45,363 nt of DNA from Spirochaetaceae bacterium (GTDB lineage: Bacteria > Spirochaetota > Spirochaetia > DSM-27196 > SLAA01), in NCBI GenBank assembly GCA_003552985.1, contig PUPD01000233.1:1-45363 (forward strand), in the 5' to 3' direction. The notes beneath the pieces were generated by a model. That model saw nothing but the letters and a program-made list of their open reading frames with translations, had not been told where the DNA came from and did no database searches. Shown one piece after another: positions 16,326 to 24,633 of this stretch; within the stretch, counting starts at the first letter, position 1, and each line of letters begins with the position of its first letter. The translations under genes and the position numbers were made by a program.

Positions 16326-17678
16326 ATGTCGATTGAAGCGGTGCATCAACACATTCGCGCAACCCGTACACAGGATCTCGCGACCTTATGCGAGCTCGTT
16401 CGCCGGCCGAGTATAAGCACCCGGGGTGAAGGCATCGAGGAATGCGCTTCGCACCTTAAGGATATCGTGACACAGGCCGGTATTGACGCACGGGTGTACG
16501 AAACCGCAGGGAACCCGGTGGTGTTCGGGGAGGTCGCGGCCGGGGCCGAGGGTATGCCGACGGTGTTGTTCTACGGTCATTACGACGTGCAGCCGCCTGA
16601 GCCGCTCGAGGCATGGCTCTCACCGCCGTTCACACCCACCGTTCGAAATGGGCGCCTCTACGGTCGCGGCGCGGGCGATAACAAGGGCCAGTTGCTGACG
16701 CACATTCTTGCGGTCCGGTCTTATCTGCAGACCACCGGCACGGTCCCGATCAACGTCAAGTTCCTGTTCGAAGGCGAGGAAGAGACCGGAAGCCCGTCCT
16801 TGACCGAGTTCGTAACAAGCAACCGCGAGTTGCTTGCCGCGGATCTGGTACTGACCTCCGACGGTCCGATGCACGAAAGCGGCGCTCCGCAGGTTGTGTT
16901 CGGAGTCCGCGGCATCATGAACATGGAGCTGCGCCTTCGCACAGCCGGGAGCGACAATCACTCCGGGAACCGCGGCGGCGTGATCCCGAACGCGGCATGG
17001 GAGCTGGTGGAGCTCCTAGGGACAATGAGAAGCCCCGACGGTGAGGTCACGATCGAGGGCTTCTACGACGACGTAGTGCCGCCGAGCCGCTACGAGCTCG
17101 AGATGCTCGACCGCCTGCCCTACGATCCGAGCGCGCTCGCCGCGGTATACGGCGTGGAGCGCCTCGATCTCGAGAAGACCGAGTTCTATCGCAATCTGAT
17201 GTTCCGCCCCACGCTCACGATCAACGGCCTCTCGAGCGGCTATAGCGGAGCCGGCACAAAGACTATTATCCCGGGAGCCGCTTCGGCCAAACTCGATGTT
17301 CGCCTGGTGCTCGACCAGAAACCGCACGATATCTTCGCCAAGATCGAGCGGCATATCCGCACACACAACCCGCGCGTTGAGCTGATCCCTCAGGAGGAAG
17401 ACATGCTTCCGTCGCGCACCTCGGCCGAACTGCCGATCTCACAGGCGGTAATTGCAGCGGTCGAGAAAGCTTTCGGCCGGCACCCTTTTGTATTGCCGTC
17501 GATGGGAGGAAGTCTGCCGGACTACGTCTGGACCAAACGGCTGGGCGTGCCCTCGATCATGGTACCGTACGCGAACGCCGATGAAGCGAACCACGCGCCG
17601 AACGAGAACATCGCACTCGAGTGCTTCTACAACGGAATCCACTGTTCGGCACACATCATCCACGAACTGCGGAAGTAA
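16326..17678 (+). CDS. M20 family metallopeptidase (dipeptidase-like)
   Basis: This 450-residue M20 peptidase has the zinc site of the family: His85 in FYGHYDVQPPEP, bridging Asp118 in GRGAGDNKGQ, the catalytic Glu in LFEGEEETGSPSL (about 147-159), the Asp of LTSDGP, and the last His in DEANHAPNENI near the C-terminus. The dimerisation domain inserted between (about 200-320) starts with a conserved His segment, DNHSGNRGG. ATG 16326 (MSIEAVHQHIRATRTQDLAT) is preferred because GAGGG lies close upstream; in-frame ATG 16305 and an open frame back to 16257 are alternatives. The protein has no signal peptide and probably hydrolyses dipeptides or N-acyl amino acids in the cytoplasm. It is flanked by decayed genes and appears to be transcribed alone. 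Confidence 0.88.
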   Translation: MSIEAVHQHIRATRTQDLATLCELVRRPSISTRGEGIEECASHLKDIVTQAGIDARVYETAGNPVVFGEVAAGAEGMPTVLFYGHYDVQPPEPLEAWLSPPFTPTVRNGRLYGRGAGDNKGQLLTHILAVRSYLQTTGTVPINVKFLFEGEEETGSPSLTEFVTSNRELLAADLVLTSDGPMHESGAPQVVFGVRGIMNMELRLRTAGSDNHSGNRGGVIPNAAWELVELLGTMRSPDGEVTIEGFYDDVVPPSRYELEMLDRLPYDPSALAAVYGVERLDLEKTEFYRNLMFRPTLTINGLSSGYSGAGTKTIIPGAASAKLDVRLVLDQKPHDIFAKIERHIRTHNPRVELIPQEEDMLPSRTSAELPISQAVIAAVEKAFGRHPFVLPSMGGSLPDYVWTKRLGVPSIMVPYANADEANHAPNENIALECFYNGIHCSAHIIHELRK

Positions 17679-17799
17679 GGCCGGGCACCGGTAGGTCGCG
17701 CGTTCCGTTGGTTTTCGCTGGAGAACCGTGATGCCGGCGGTGCAGCGTGAGCATAGAGCGGCTATCGATCAACTTCGAACAACGACAGCATCGATTCGT

Positions 17800-18030
17800 G
17801 GCCTGCATTTTACGCAGTTTGGCGGTCGATAGAAAACCGGTGAGGAAGCACCTCAAGCCCGATGGTTTCTCTCCGCGACCGGTCTCCGGCGCGTAACACC
17901 GGCCGATGGTGTAGTCGAGAAAACCGAAAGACTTCTCCGGCGCCCGGCATCCGTGCGTCTTGCGTGCGCGAACCGTCGGCCGCTGCTGCTGCTCGTCACT
18001 AACCGGTCGGGCTACCGATCTGATCAGCTT
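17800..18030 (-). pseudogene. group II intron reverse transcriptase/maturase remnant
   Basis: The minus strand between about 17972 and 17874 reads KTHGCRAPEKSFGFLDYTIG then RCYAPETGR, which matches the segment after the reverse-transcriptase palm of group II intron proteins (typically FDFLGYTIGRCYxPKTGR, followed by GTRPSKKS). The conserved continuation after TGR is scrambled here, and no YADD motif is visible upstream, so only a short piece around the thumb (domain X) boundary is left. No intron domain V/VI RNA structure was found next to it. It shows that a group II intron was once present near here. Confidence 0.7.
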
Positions 18031-18205
18031 GCGGTAGGGAATAAGATGGTCCTTGACGAGTATCACGTATCAGGGGCGCGGGTCCGGCCGGTAACTCTCG
18101 ATCCGCACGGTTGTCTTCCTCCGGTCCACGTGGTAAAAGAAAGTGATTCTGGGAGCCGGAGCGCAAGACGGCCAGCTGTTGCAAACAGCTCGTGGAGACT
18201 CGAGG

Positions 18206-18976
18206 ATGCCGACGGAAAGAGTTGACAGGGTGTGGAGAATTCTCCGCTGGAGTCTGCAGGTATGTGTGGTGATCGTGCTTATTGCATTGTTCGCAACCGG
18301 CAGGATCGGGAACATGACGATCGGATTCCCCGGAGAAGGAGCACCTCAGATCACCGTCAGCAGGAACCCGACGTTATCCGAGCTCTTGACGGCTATTCGC
18401 GCCGAGCCACAAGCTTGGGAGGCATTCGAGGTTTCGCTACGCACGGAGTTGGGCTACTACCATTTTAGCGACGCCTCATTGGCTCGGAAGTTAGCCTCCA
18501 GTTTCCCAAGTCCTCCGCGCGAATACGACGATCACGAGGGACGCGCGAGACACTTCGCCGAATTATTGGAAGAGCAGCCTTTGGTGCGCGAGCTCAGAAT
18601 GCTGGCGGACAGATCAATGCCTCCGTTTCAGCGGATTGGAGAGGTCGTCAGAATCGGCGTGCCGGGTGAGACCCGGCACCAGCCCCCACCCGGTCGTGCC
18701 AATGTCCCGTTCGGCAGTCCGTTCGACGGTCGCAGAGTGAAGGTCCTCACAACTGATGGAGAGCGGTTCCTCGTGCTGGACGCATACGGTGCATATACCG
18801 ACGTCGGGACTGTTGAATTACAGCTTAATCGAGATCAAGCAGTGTATCTCTTCACGAAAATCTCCGGAAAGACGATCGATGCCACTGTCTTTGTTGTGCC
18901 ATTAGGTGAAGAGATATTTGATCCGTCGACTCAGGACCGTAGCTCCGAGATAACCGGCTCGGCACAAACCTCGTGA
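18206..18976 (+). CDS. single-pass membrane protein of unknown function, 256 aa
   Basis: ATG 18206 begins MPTERVDRVWRILRWSLQVC followed by a hydrophobic stretch VVIVLIALFATG (about 17-35), so a single N-terminal membrane anchor with the rest (about 36-256) outside or, less likely, inside. The body has helical parts with many charged residues (RTELGYYHFSDASLARKLAS) and a later beta-rich segment (VKVLTTDGERFLVLDAYGAY, about 186-206). I recognise no family. A frame open back to 18143 would add 21 residues without a better ribosome binding site. It is followed by a CHAT-protease remnant on the same strand and may belong with the amidase/GDSL group downstream, being a stand-alone hypothetical otherwise. 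Confidence 0.6.
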   Translation: MPTERVDRVWRILRWSLQVCVVIVLIALFATGRIGNMTIGFPGEGAPQITVSRNPTLSELLTAIRAEPQAWEAFEVSLRTELGYYHFSDASLARKLASSFPSPPREYDDHEGRARHFAELLEEQPLVRELRMLADRSMPPFQRIGEVVRIGVPGETRHQPPPGRANVPFGSPFDGRRVKVLTTDGERFLVLDAYGAYTDVGTVELQLNRDQAVYLFTKISGKTIDATVFVVPLGEEIFDPSTQDRSSEITGSAQTS

Positions 18977-19208
18977 CCGCTGCGCCGATCAGGAGAAGCT
19001 GTGACCGCCTGCCTGAAGCCAAGCTGATCGTGAACGCTATCGAGGCCCGTTCGGCCTGAAGATCCGGCGCCCCGAGGAGTACTTCCACTACGGGCGACAT
19101 AGAGTAAGCCGGCTCGCGCACCGCTCAAGAGCTATTGCGCGGTTTGAATGAGAGGTACTCATAGTCGGGTGTGAACGGGATGGGGTTGCTGATTCGCCCT
19201 GGGACGAT

Positions 19209-19535
19209 GTGGTCTGGGAGCTATCGAATCTCGCTCAGCTACAGTCTTCGAACGGGGGGGAGCGCGTTGTTCAGCGGCACACACAGCAGGAGAGTAGCCT
19301 TGATGACAAAGCCGTCGCCCCCCAGAGCTGGCATCGTTATCGGATCATACACTGCGCGTGCCATGGGGATTTCTCGGAGCGCACACCCTTTGATGCTTAA
19401 CTCAGGTTGGGGCGCGAAAGGATCCGTGCCGGTGAGTTTTTCGTGATGAAGCGCAATGCCCGCCTGGTGATTCTCAGCGCCTGTTCGCCGGGGCGCTGCG
19501 AAAGGTCTCAACGGCGTTTGCTTCCGTCGAGAGTA
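19209..19535 (+). pseudogene. CHAT-domain (caspase-like) protease remnant
   Basis: The frame reads WHRYRIIHCACHGDFSERTP at about 19330-19390, the catalytic-His block of CHAT proteases (usually YxIxHFACHGxF), then meets a TAA at 19399-19401. The same frame goes on RIRAGEFFVMKRNARLVILS then ACSPGR, the catalytic-Cys block (usually LSACETG). The spacing of about 50 residues between the His and Cys blocks is normal. Both catalytic residues are present, but the TAA between them, the lack of a start and the lack of an N-terminal partner domain show a decayed gene. CHAT proteases often act in TPR-linked or conflict systems; the intact neighbours downstream may have once worked with it. Confidence 0.7.
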
Positions 19536-19617
19536 TTGTCGGATTATCGGAGACGCATGAAGCTGAGGTCGCGTGTTGGTAGTAGTTCGGGAAAACTAAG
19601 ACTCACGAGGGAGCCCA

Positions 19618-20469
19618 ATGAAAATCGAAAACCACATCCTTTCAGATGATGATGTTGACACGCGCTACGTCGACTGTCCTAAGCGCGGCGGCGCGATTAC
19701 CGGGCCTGATACCATTATCATCCACTACACAGGCGGGAGCACAGCCGAAGCGACTGCTGACTATTTCTACTCCAGCAACGTACAGGCGTCCGCCCACCTT
19801 GTCATCGACCGGAACTCACCGCTTATCTTTCAGCTGGTGCCGTTTGACACCGTGGCGTGGCACGCCGGTCGCAGCAGCTATACGTTCGCCGACGGCAGCG
19901 AACGCTCCGGGTTTAACCAGTACTCAATCGGCATTGAGCTGGATACTGCCGGCCCGCTGGTCAAGACCGGATCCGGCTACCTGGCATGGTTCGGAAAGAG
20001 CTACCAGGCAGAGGAGACCTTCTTCGGCACTCACCAGCATCAGACTGAACCGGGTTACTGGCATGCCTTCACCGAGGGACAGATCGGCTGCCTGCTGGAG
20101 GTCTGTCGCCTGCTGTTGGTCACCTACCCTATCAAGTATGTTCTCGGCCACGATGACATCTCGCCACGGAGAAAGATAGATCCCGGCCCCGCCTTTCCAA
20201 TGGAGCAGTTCAGGAAGCATCTGTTAGACCTCGACCGCAACCAGGACGGCTCGGAGCTCGCTTCCGAGCAGTCAGGGCGGGTCACAGCGCCCGGGCTCAA
20301 CGTGCGTTCGGGCCCATCGGTGCGGCATACCGCCGTGGCAGACCCGCTTCAGTACAACCAGGCGGTGACGATTTTGGAAGAGCGCGAAGGCTGGTACCGC
20401 ATCCGGGCCAGTATCGAGCTGGAGTGTTGGGTTTCCTCGCGGCACGTTGAGCTGCGGCGGGAAGTGTAG
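19618..20469 (+). CDS. N-acetylmuramoyl-L-alanine amidase (amidase_2) with C-terminal SH3b domain, no signal peptide
   Basis: This 283-residue protein has an amidase_2 (AmpD/PGRP-like) catalytic domain at about 15-205 and a bacterial SH3 domain at about 220-283 (GRVTAPGLNVRSGPSVRHTA). Zinc ligands are readable: His36 in TIIIHYTGG, His178 in LGHDDISPRRKIDPGPAF, and Asp188 of the same segment; Lys186 is the likely catalytic aid. Such enzymes cut the amide bond between N-acetylmuramic acid and L-alanine in peptidoglycan, and SH3b domains bind wall peptides. There is no signal peptide: the start MKIENHILSDDDVDTRYVDC is charged. So it acts on cytoplasmic muropeptides, or leaves by holin-like or non-Sec routes, or only on lysis. 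ATG 19618 follows GAGGGAG by five bases. The next gene is 38 bp away. Confidence 0.88.
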   Translation: MKIENHILSDDDVDTRYVDCPKRGGAITGPDTIIIHYTGGSTAEATADYFYSSNVQASAHLVIDRNSPLIFQLVPFDTVAWHAGRSSYTFADGSERSGFNQYSIGIELDTAGPLVKTGSGYLAWFGKSYQAEETFFGTHQHQTEPGYWHAFTEGQIGCLLEVCRLLLVTYPIKYVLGHDDISPRRKIDPGPAFPMEQFRKHLLDLDRNQDGSELASEQSGRVTAPGLNVRSGPSVRHTAVADPLQYNQAVTILEEREGWYRIRASIELECWVSSRHVELRREV

Positions 20470-20507
20470 CCCGTATTCGTGTGCGGACAGCACAAAGGAG
20501 GCGTTTC

Positions 20508-21521
20508 ATGACTGCTTCACCGGCAATACAGACCGTCGTGGGGCTGATTCTCGTCTTCGGCCTGCTAGGACTGGCTGCGGCGTGGCTGCAGGAGCTGATT
20601 GCCGCGCTTCTCAAGCTGCGGTCCAGGACCTTGGTGAAGGCGCTGGAGAGACTACTGGACTGCGAACGCGAGACACCACTTCAATTGAAGGCCATTCTCG
20701 CGAGGTGGCCTCCGGAGCTCGAGAAAGATCTGATCAATCGGTTCAACCGGAACCCAGTCAAAGCATTTCTGGAGCAACCACTCATAAGACGGCTTCAGCG
20801 TGTCCCCGGACGGCCCCCGTCCTACATTGCACCCAAGGACTTCGCCGAAGCGCTCTACGAGCTCTTTGTCAGCGCGGGACAGCCGGACGGTGAGAGCTGG
20901 TCGCTCGATGAGCTCGAGGCGTTCCGCAAGGGCGTCGAGCTAATCAATCCGGGGCCTGCAAAGCGATTTCTCGCGCGTGCAATCCAGTCGGCGGAAGCCA
21001 CGAAAGAGAGCACTGAACAGAAAGTGGCAGAGCTTCGCGACCGCATCGCGTCATGGTACGACGGCACCATGCAGCGCGCCACTGGGTGGTACAAGCGGCG
21101 GGCGCAACTTGTCGGCGTGCTAATCGGCATGGTCATCGCCATAGCGCTCAACGTTGACACGCTGCGCCTCGCCTCCGAACTGTGGGAGAACGCGTCGCTT
21201 CGCAGCAGCCTCGAGAGTGCCGCCGTGGTAATTGCCGGGGAGGAGTTGCCTCAGTATGAGCATTTGACACGGGTTCAGGAGCGCTTAGCCGGCTACGGTC
21301 TGCCGGTAGGATGGTCAAACCGGAGCGCCGGGCCGGCGCAGTTCTACCAGCAGAGGTTGTCGGTGGCGCTCCCGGTAGCCGGCCTCATTGCGTTTGCGGG
21401 GTGGGCAATCACCGCCGTCGCGGTGGCGCAGGGGTCCGGTTTCTGGTTCGATCTGCTGAAGAAGCTGGTCAACATGCGCGGCAGCGGCGCCAATCCCGCC
21501 GAGCCGTCAGCACATAGATGA
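20508..21521 (+). CDS. three-helix membrane protein of unknown function
   Basis: This 337-residue protein has a first hydrophobic helix at about 8-26 (TVVGLILVFGLLGLAAAW), a cytosolic helical region of about 170 residues, a second helix at about 198-215 (LVGVLIGMVIAIALNVDTL), and a third at about 284-306 (LSVALPVAGLIAFAGWAITA). Just before helix two is WYDGTMQRATGWYKRRAQ, a block that I have the impression is conserved in a widespread family of uncharacterised membrane proteins. The region between helices two and three (about 216-283) would be outside. AAAGGAGG lies six bases before ATG 20508. It follows the amidase by 38 bp in the same direction, so the two are probably cotranscribed. A scaffold, pore or release factor for its neighbours is possible but not shown. 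Confidence 0.75.
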   Translation: MTASPAIQTVVGLILVFGLLGLAAAWLQELIAALLKLRSRTLVKALERLLDCERETPLQLKAILARWPPELEKDLINRFNRNPVKAFLEQPLIRRLQRVPGRPPSYIAPKDFAEALYELFVSAGQPDGESWSLDELEAFRKGVELINPGPAKRFLARAIQSAEATKESTEQKVAELRDRIASWYDGTMQRATGWYKRRAQLVGVLIGMVIAIALNVDTLRLASELWENASLRSSLESAAVVIAGEELPQYEHLTRVQERLAGYGLPVGWSNRSAGPAQFYQQRLSVALPVAGLIAFAGWAITAVAVAQGSGFWFDLLKKLVNMRGSGANPAEPSAHR

Positions 21522-21719
21522 ATCCGTGTGAAGAGCTCGTTTCCGACCGAATAAGTAGCGCTTCACGGAACATAGGTTTCCCACCCCCTGGTAAGTGCTC
21601 GCAAGCGCAATATTCTTTACCGTTTTGGAAAAGTTTTTCCCCACCATTCAGGATCCTGTGGTATCATATCGAGGTCGTAATTAAATTCGGCTTCGTTAAC
21701 CTATTAGGAGGAACATCCA

Positions 21720-24536
21720 GTGCCAACACTTCGTGAGTTGCGAACAAGCAGAATCGTCACGAACCCAAGAATCCGAGACGTCCATGTCGTGAAACATGTT
21801 GAAGGACTTGTTGTTCAAGACTTGTTTCTTCAATCCAAGGTTTCCGAGATCAAAGCACTTCTGGCGGAACACGGTATCGATGACCTGTCCAAAACAGGGA
21901 AACTGGATATAAAGGAGAATATCGTCCCTACCACAGGCTTGCTGAGGCCGGGTCTTACCGGCGCATTCACGTTGCCCCAGAACTTGTTCAAGAATGTGGA
22001 GTTGATCGACAGACCGGCAGCCGGCCGCTCGGTGTCGCAGCGACGGACTCGACTTGAATCGTTGTGGGCCAGTTCTTACCGGCCAACACCTATTGGCCGC
22101 AATTTTCCCAACCTGTTTCGGCGTCCGAAATCAGCTCACTTCAAGCAGGTAGCTCCATTGGATGAGGCGGTGTGGGCGGCTGACGAGATCGTTATACACG
22201 ACGATGTGACGGTGCTGTTCACGCCTCAAACGTCGATGCTCATCATCATTGCCAACACCCTGCGAATAGGCCGCAATGTTGTCTTTACGCATACTATGCC
22301 GGATTTTGATTTCGACAACTCGGAAGTCATTCCTCAGAGAACACAGAGGCGACAAGACAGGGTTCCGAATCGGGAGAACGAGCGCATTCGCGGCAATGAC
22401 GGTGATGACGGACGGGATGGCCGCCGCGGTCATGACGGCACTAGTGCGCCCACGTTTGAACTCTTTACCGCGAACCTTGAAGGCAATACACCCAGCTTCT
22501 ATTTCTCCGGACAGGATGGGCAAGATGGCCAACAGGGCCAACAGGGCCAGGATGGGCAGGATGGTGCGCGGGGATCTGCGGCGGTCGCGGGAAGCAAGCT
22601 CTTTGCTCGCTGTGAACGTCACTCCGGGAGCGGAGGTAACGGCGGACATGGAGGTGACGGTGGCGACGGCGGAGACGGCGGAGACGGCGGAGACGGTGGT
22701 CAGGTCACCTTTTACCTTACCGATGATGCACGACAAGCGCTGAGCGGGGGGTTCAACGTATCACTGGACCCTGGAAGGGCGGGTCGCGGCGGTTCCGGCG
22801 GACCTGGTGGTCGCGGCGGTTCCGGAGGTGCTCTCGGCAGTTCTGCGAGCACGGGAATCCTGGGAAAGACCTCTTGTGGAGCAACCGCAGGTAGAACAGC
22901 TGGGCGCAATGGCCGCACTGGAAATCCTGGCCGTCGGGGTGACGACGGCGAGACCGGAACCCGTTTTGAAAACGGAAATGTCAGATTCGTGGCGGTGGAC
23001 GAAGACAGCATCCGTATTCAACTCAACTCCCCAATCATTACCGGGTTTAGTAAGTACCAAGCTAAGGTAGGAGATTCGATCAGCATCAATGGGCGGAACC
23101 TGCCGTCTAGCCTCAAGGTGAGGTTCAACGATGTGGAGGTTACGCCCAGTTCCACGACGGCCGAGCGCGTTTCCGTGACCGTGCCCGCGGTAGAAGGAGG
23201 CACGGTTGACGTCGTAGGCACCTATGACAACGGTCGCGAAGAAACCAACGTCATTACGTTAAAAGTACTCCCGGAGATTCATACGGTGACCCAAGGGGGT
23301 AACACACCCTCGCGTTTTGTTCCCTCGAAACCGATTTCGATCAACGGAACCGGATTCTCGCCGGATCTGATCCTGATGGTCAACGGTCGTCCAAGCCCCG
23401 GGATTGAGTTCGTTTCTGAAGGTGAATTGAAAGCAGACCTCATACGACCCTTTGAAGACGACGAGTTTCCCAATGCGCATGGCGAGGAAGTAAGCCTGCA
23501 GCTTATTGCGAACGAACCCGGCTTCGCGAGTAATGAGTTTCCGCTTACACTCGATACGTTCCGAGTCCTCATTCTGGGCGACAGCATCGTTTGGGGACAA
23601 GGGCTACAGGAGCACGAGAAGTTTCGCAATCTGCTGCTCGAAGAGCTTCGCGAGCGCAAGAGTCAAAAGGGTATCTACCCCGAAATGCATGCGCATTCGG
23701 GTGCCACTATCGGCTACGATATGGAGCAAAGCAGCGCCGGCGATATGGTAATGGACAATCCTAATCTACCGCCGCTGCACGGAGAGATTCCCACTTCGTA
23801 TCCAACCATCCTGCAACAGATGGAGATCCAACTCGACGGACAGTCCTCCGACGAAACCATCGACCTCATTTTGACCGACGGCGGTATTAATGATGTATCC
23901 ATCAGTCAGATTCTGCACCCCTTAACGAAGGACGAAGACCTCAACAACAGCATCGATTTTCACTGCTACCGGGGGGCTAAGCAAATGCTGCAGGAGATGG
24001 TGACACGGTTCCCCAATGCCAAGATCATATACACAGGATACTTCAAGATTATCTCGGACGACACCGACCTCGGCGCGATCGACTATCTGCTTACCGCTAT
24101 CGGGTTCAAGGTTGCGGGCATTGCCGGCGCGGTCGGAGGACACGTCATTAATCGACGCGTTCGCAGAGAGATTATCAAGCACTGTGCAATATTCGCCGAC
24201 CGCGCACATGCAGGCATCCGCCTGGCCATCGAGGAGGTCAAGAACGAAAACGGTTTGAATGCCGATCACATCACGTTCGTTGATCCTGGGTACAACGATC
24301 AGAATGCGGCCTTCGCGTCCGATTCTATGTTGTTCGGCATTGGAATTCCATCTCTAAATCCGATGGATAACGACGTAATTGCGGTGCCGCGAGTGGCTGA
24401 GTGTGCCCTCAATGAGGACCGTACCAATGTCTGGCTTTGTGAGCGTGCCTCCACGGGGCACCCCACACCTGAAGGAGCCGAGCAATACTATCTTAAGATT
24501 CTTGAAGTCTTGGATGCGATTGTCCCGGTGGACTGA
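21720..24536 (+). CDS. collagen-like/IPT/SGNH-hydrolase multidomain protein, 938 aa
   Basis: Domains in order: an unrecognised N-terminal region (about 1-220, including ADEIVIHDDVTVLFTPQTSM, beta-rich), a Gly-rich collagen-like region (about 224-430) with GXY runs such as GQDGQDGQQGQQGQDGQDG and 9-bp DNA repeats, two IPT/TIG-like beta domains (about 440-520 and 522-615), and a C-terminal SGNH/GDSL hydrolase (about 616-938). The hydrolase has Ser622 in LILGDSIVWGQGL, Gly in AHSGATIG, Asn724 in DGGINDVS, and His914 in TGHPTPEGAEQY. The residue three before the His is Ser, not the usual Asp, so a Ser-His dyad is suggested. The start is GTG 21720 with AGGAGGA about seven bases upstream. No signal peptide is visible although the make-up looks extracellular. 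It is probably an esterase of unknown target. Confidence 0.85.
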   Translation: MPTLRELRTSRIVTNPRIRDVHVVKHVEGLVVQDLFLQSKVSEIKALLAEHGIDDLSKTGKLDIKENIVPTTGLLRPGLTGAFTLPQNLFKNVELIDRPAAGRSVSQRRTRLESLWASSYRPTPIGRNFPNLFRRPKSAHFKQVAPLDEAVWAADEIVIHDDVTVLFTPQTSMLIIIANTLRIGRNVVFTHTMPDFDFDNSEVIPQRTQRRQDRVPNRENERIRGNDGDDGRDGRRGHDGTSAPTFELFTANLEGNTPSFYFSGQDGQDGQQGQQGQDGQDGARGSAAVAGSKLFARCERHSGSGGNGGHGGDGGDGGDGGDGGDGGQVTFYLTDDARQALSGGFNVSLDPGRAGRGGSGGPGGRGGSGGALGSSASTGILGKTSCGATAGRTAGRNGRTGNPGRRGDDGETGTRFENGNVRFVAVDEDSIRIQLNSPIITGFSKYQAKVGDSISINGRNLPSSLKVRFNDVEVTPSSTTAERVSVTVPAVEGGTVDVVGTYDNGREETNVITLKVLPEIHTVTQGGNTPSRFVPSKPISINGTGFSPDLILMVNGRPSPGIEFVSEGELKADLIRPFEDDEFPNAHGEEVSLQLIANEPGFASNEFPLTLDTFRVLILGDSIVWGQGLQEHEKFRNLLLEELRERKSQKGIYPEMHAHSGATIGYDMEQSSAGDMVMDNPNLPPLHGEIPTSYPTILQQMEIQLDGQSSDETIDLILTDGGINDVSISQILHPLTKDEDLNNSIDFHCYRGAKQMLQEMVTRFPNAKIIYTGYFKIISDDTDLGAIDYLLTAIGFKVAGIAGAVGGHVINRRVRREIIKHCAIFADRAHAGIRLAIEEVKNENGLNADHITFVDPGYNDQNAAFASDSMLFGIGIPSLNPMDNDVIAVPRVAECALNEDRTNVWLCERASTGHPTPEGAEQYYLKILEVLDAIVPVD
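22632..22694 (+). repeat. 9-bp tandem repeats in the Gly-rich region
   Basis: Seven tandem 9-bp units of the form GGNGGNGAC/AAC/CAT encode GGD/GGN/GGH triplets (GGNGGHGGDGGDGGDGG). Units five to seven (22668-22694) are identical GGCGGAGAC. A multiple of three bases per unit means copy-number change would keep the frame. Confidence 0.75.
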
Positions 24537-24633
24537 ACTGCGGAACGTCCGGTTGGAAAGCGCGGGGCATCGGCGTGTCCTGCGCTCAACAGCCCAGTTT
24601 TCGGAAAATCGCAGCTCCAGTAGCTTGAATACC

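Noticed and set aside
22391-22836. A CRISPR-like or DNA-level repeat array in the Gly-rich region
   Set aside because: The repeats are short, in frame and explained by GXY/GGX coding; there are no spacers.
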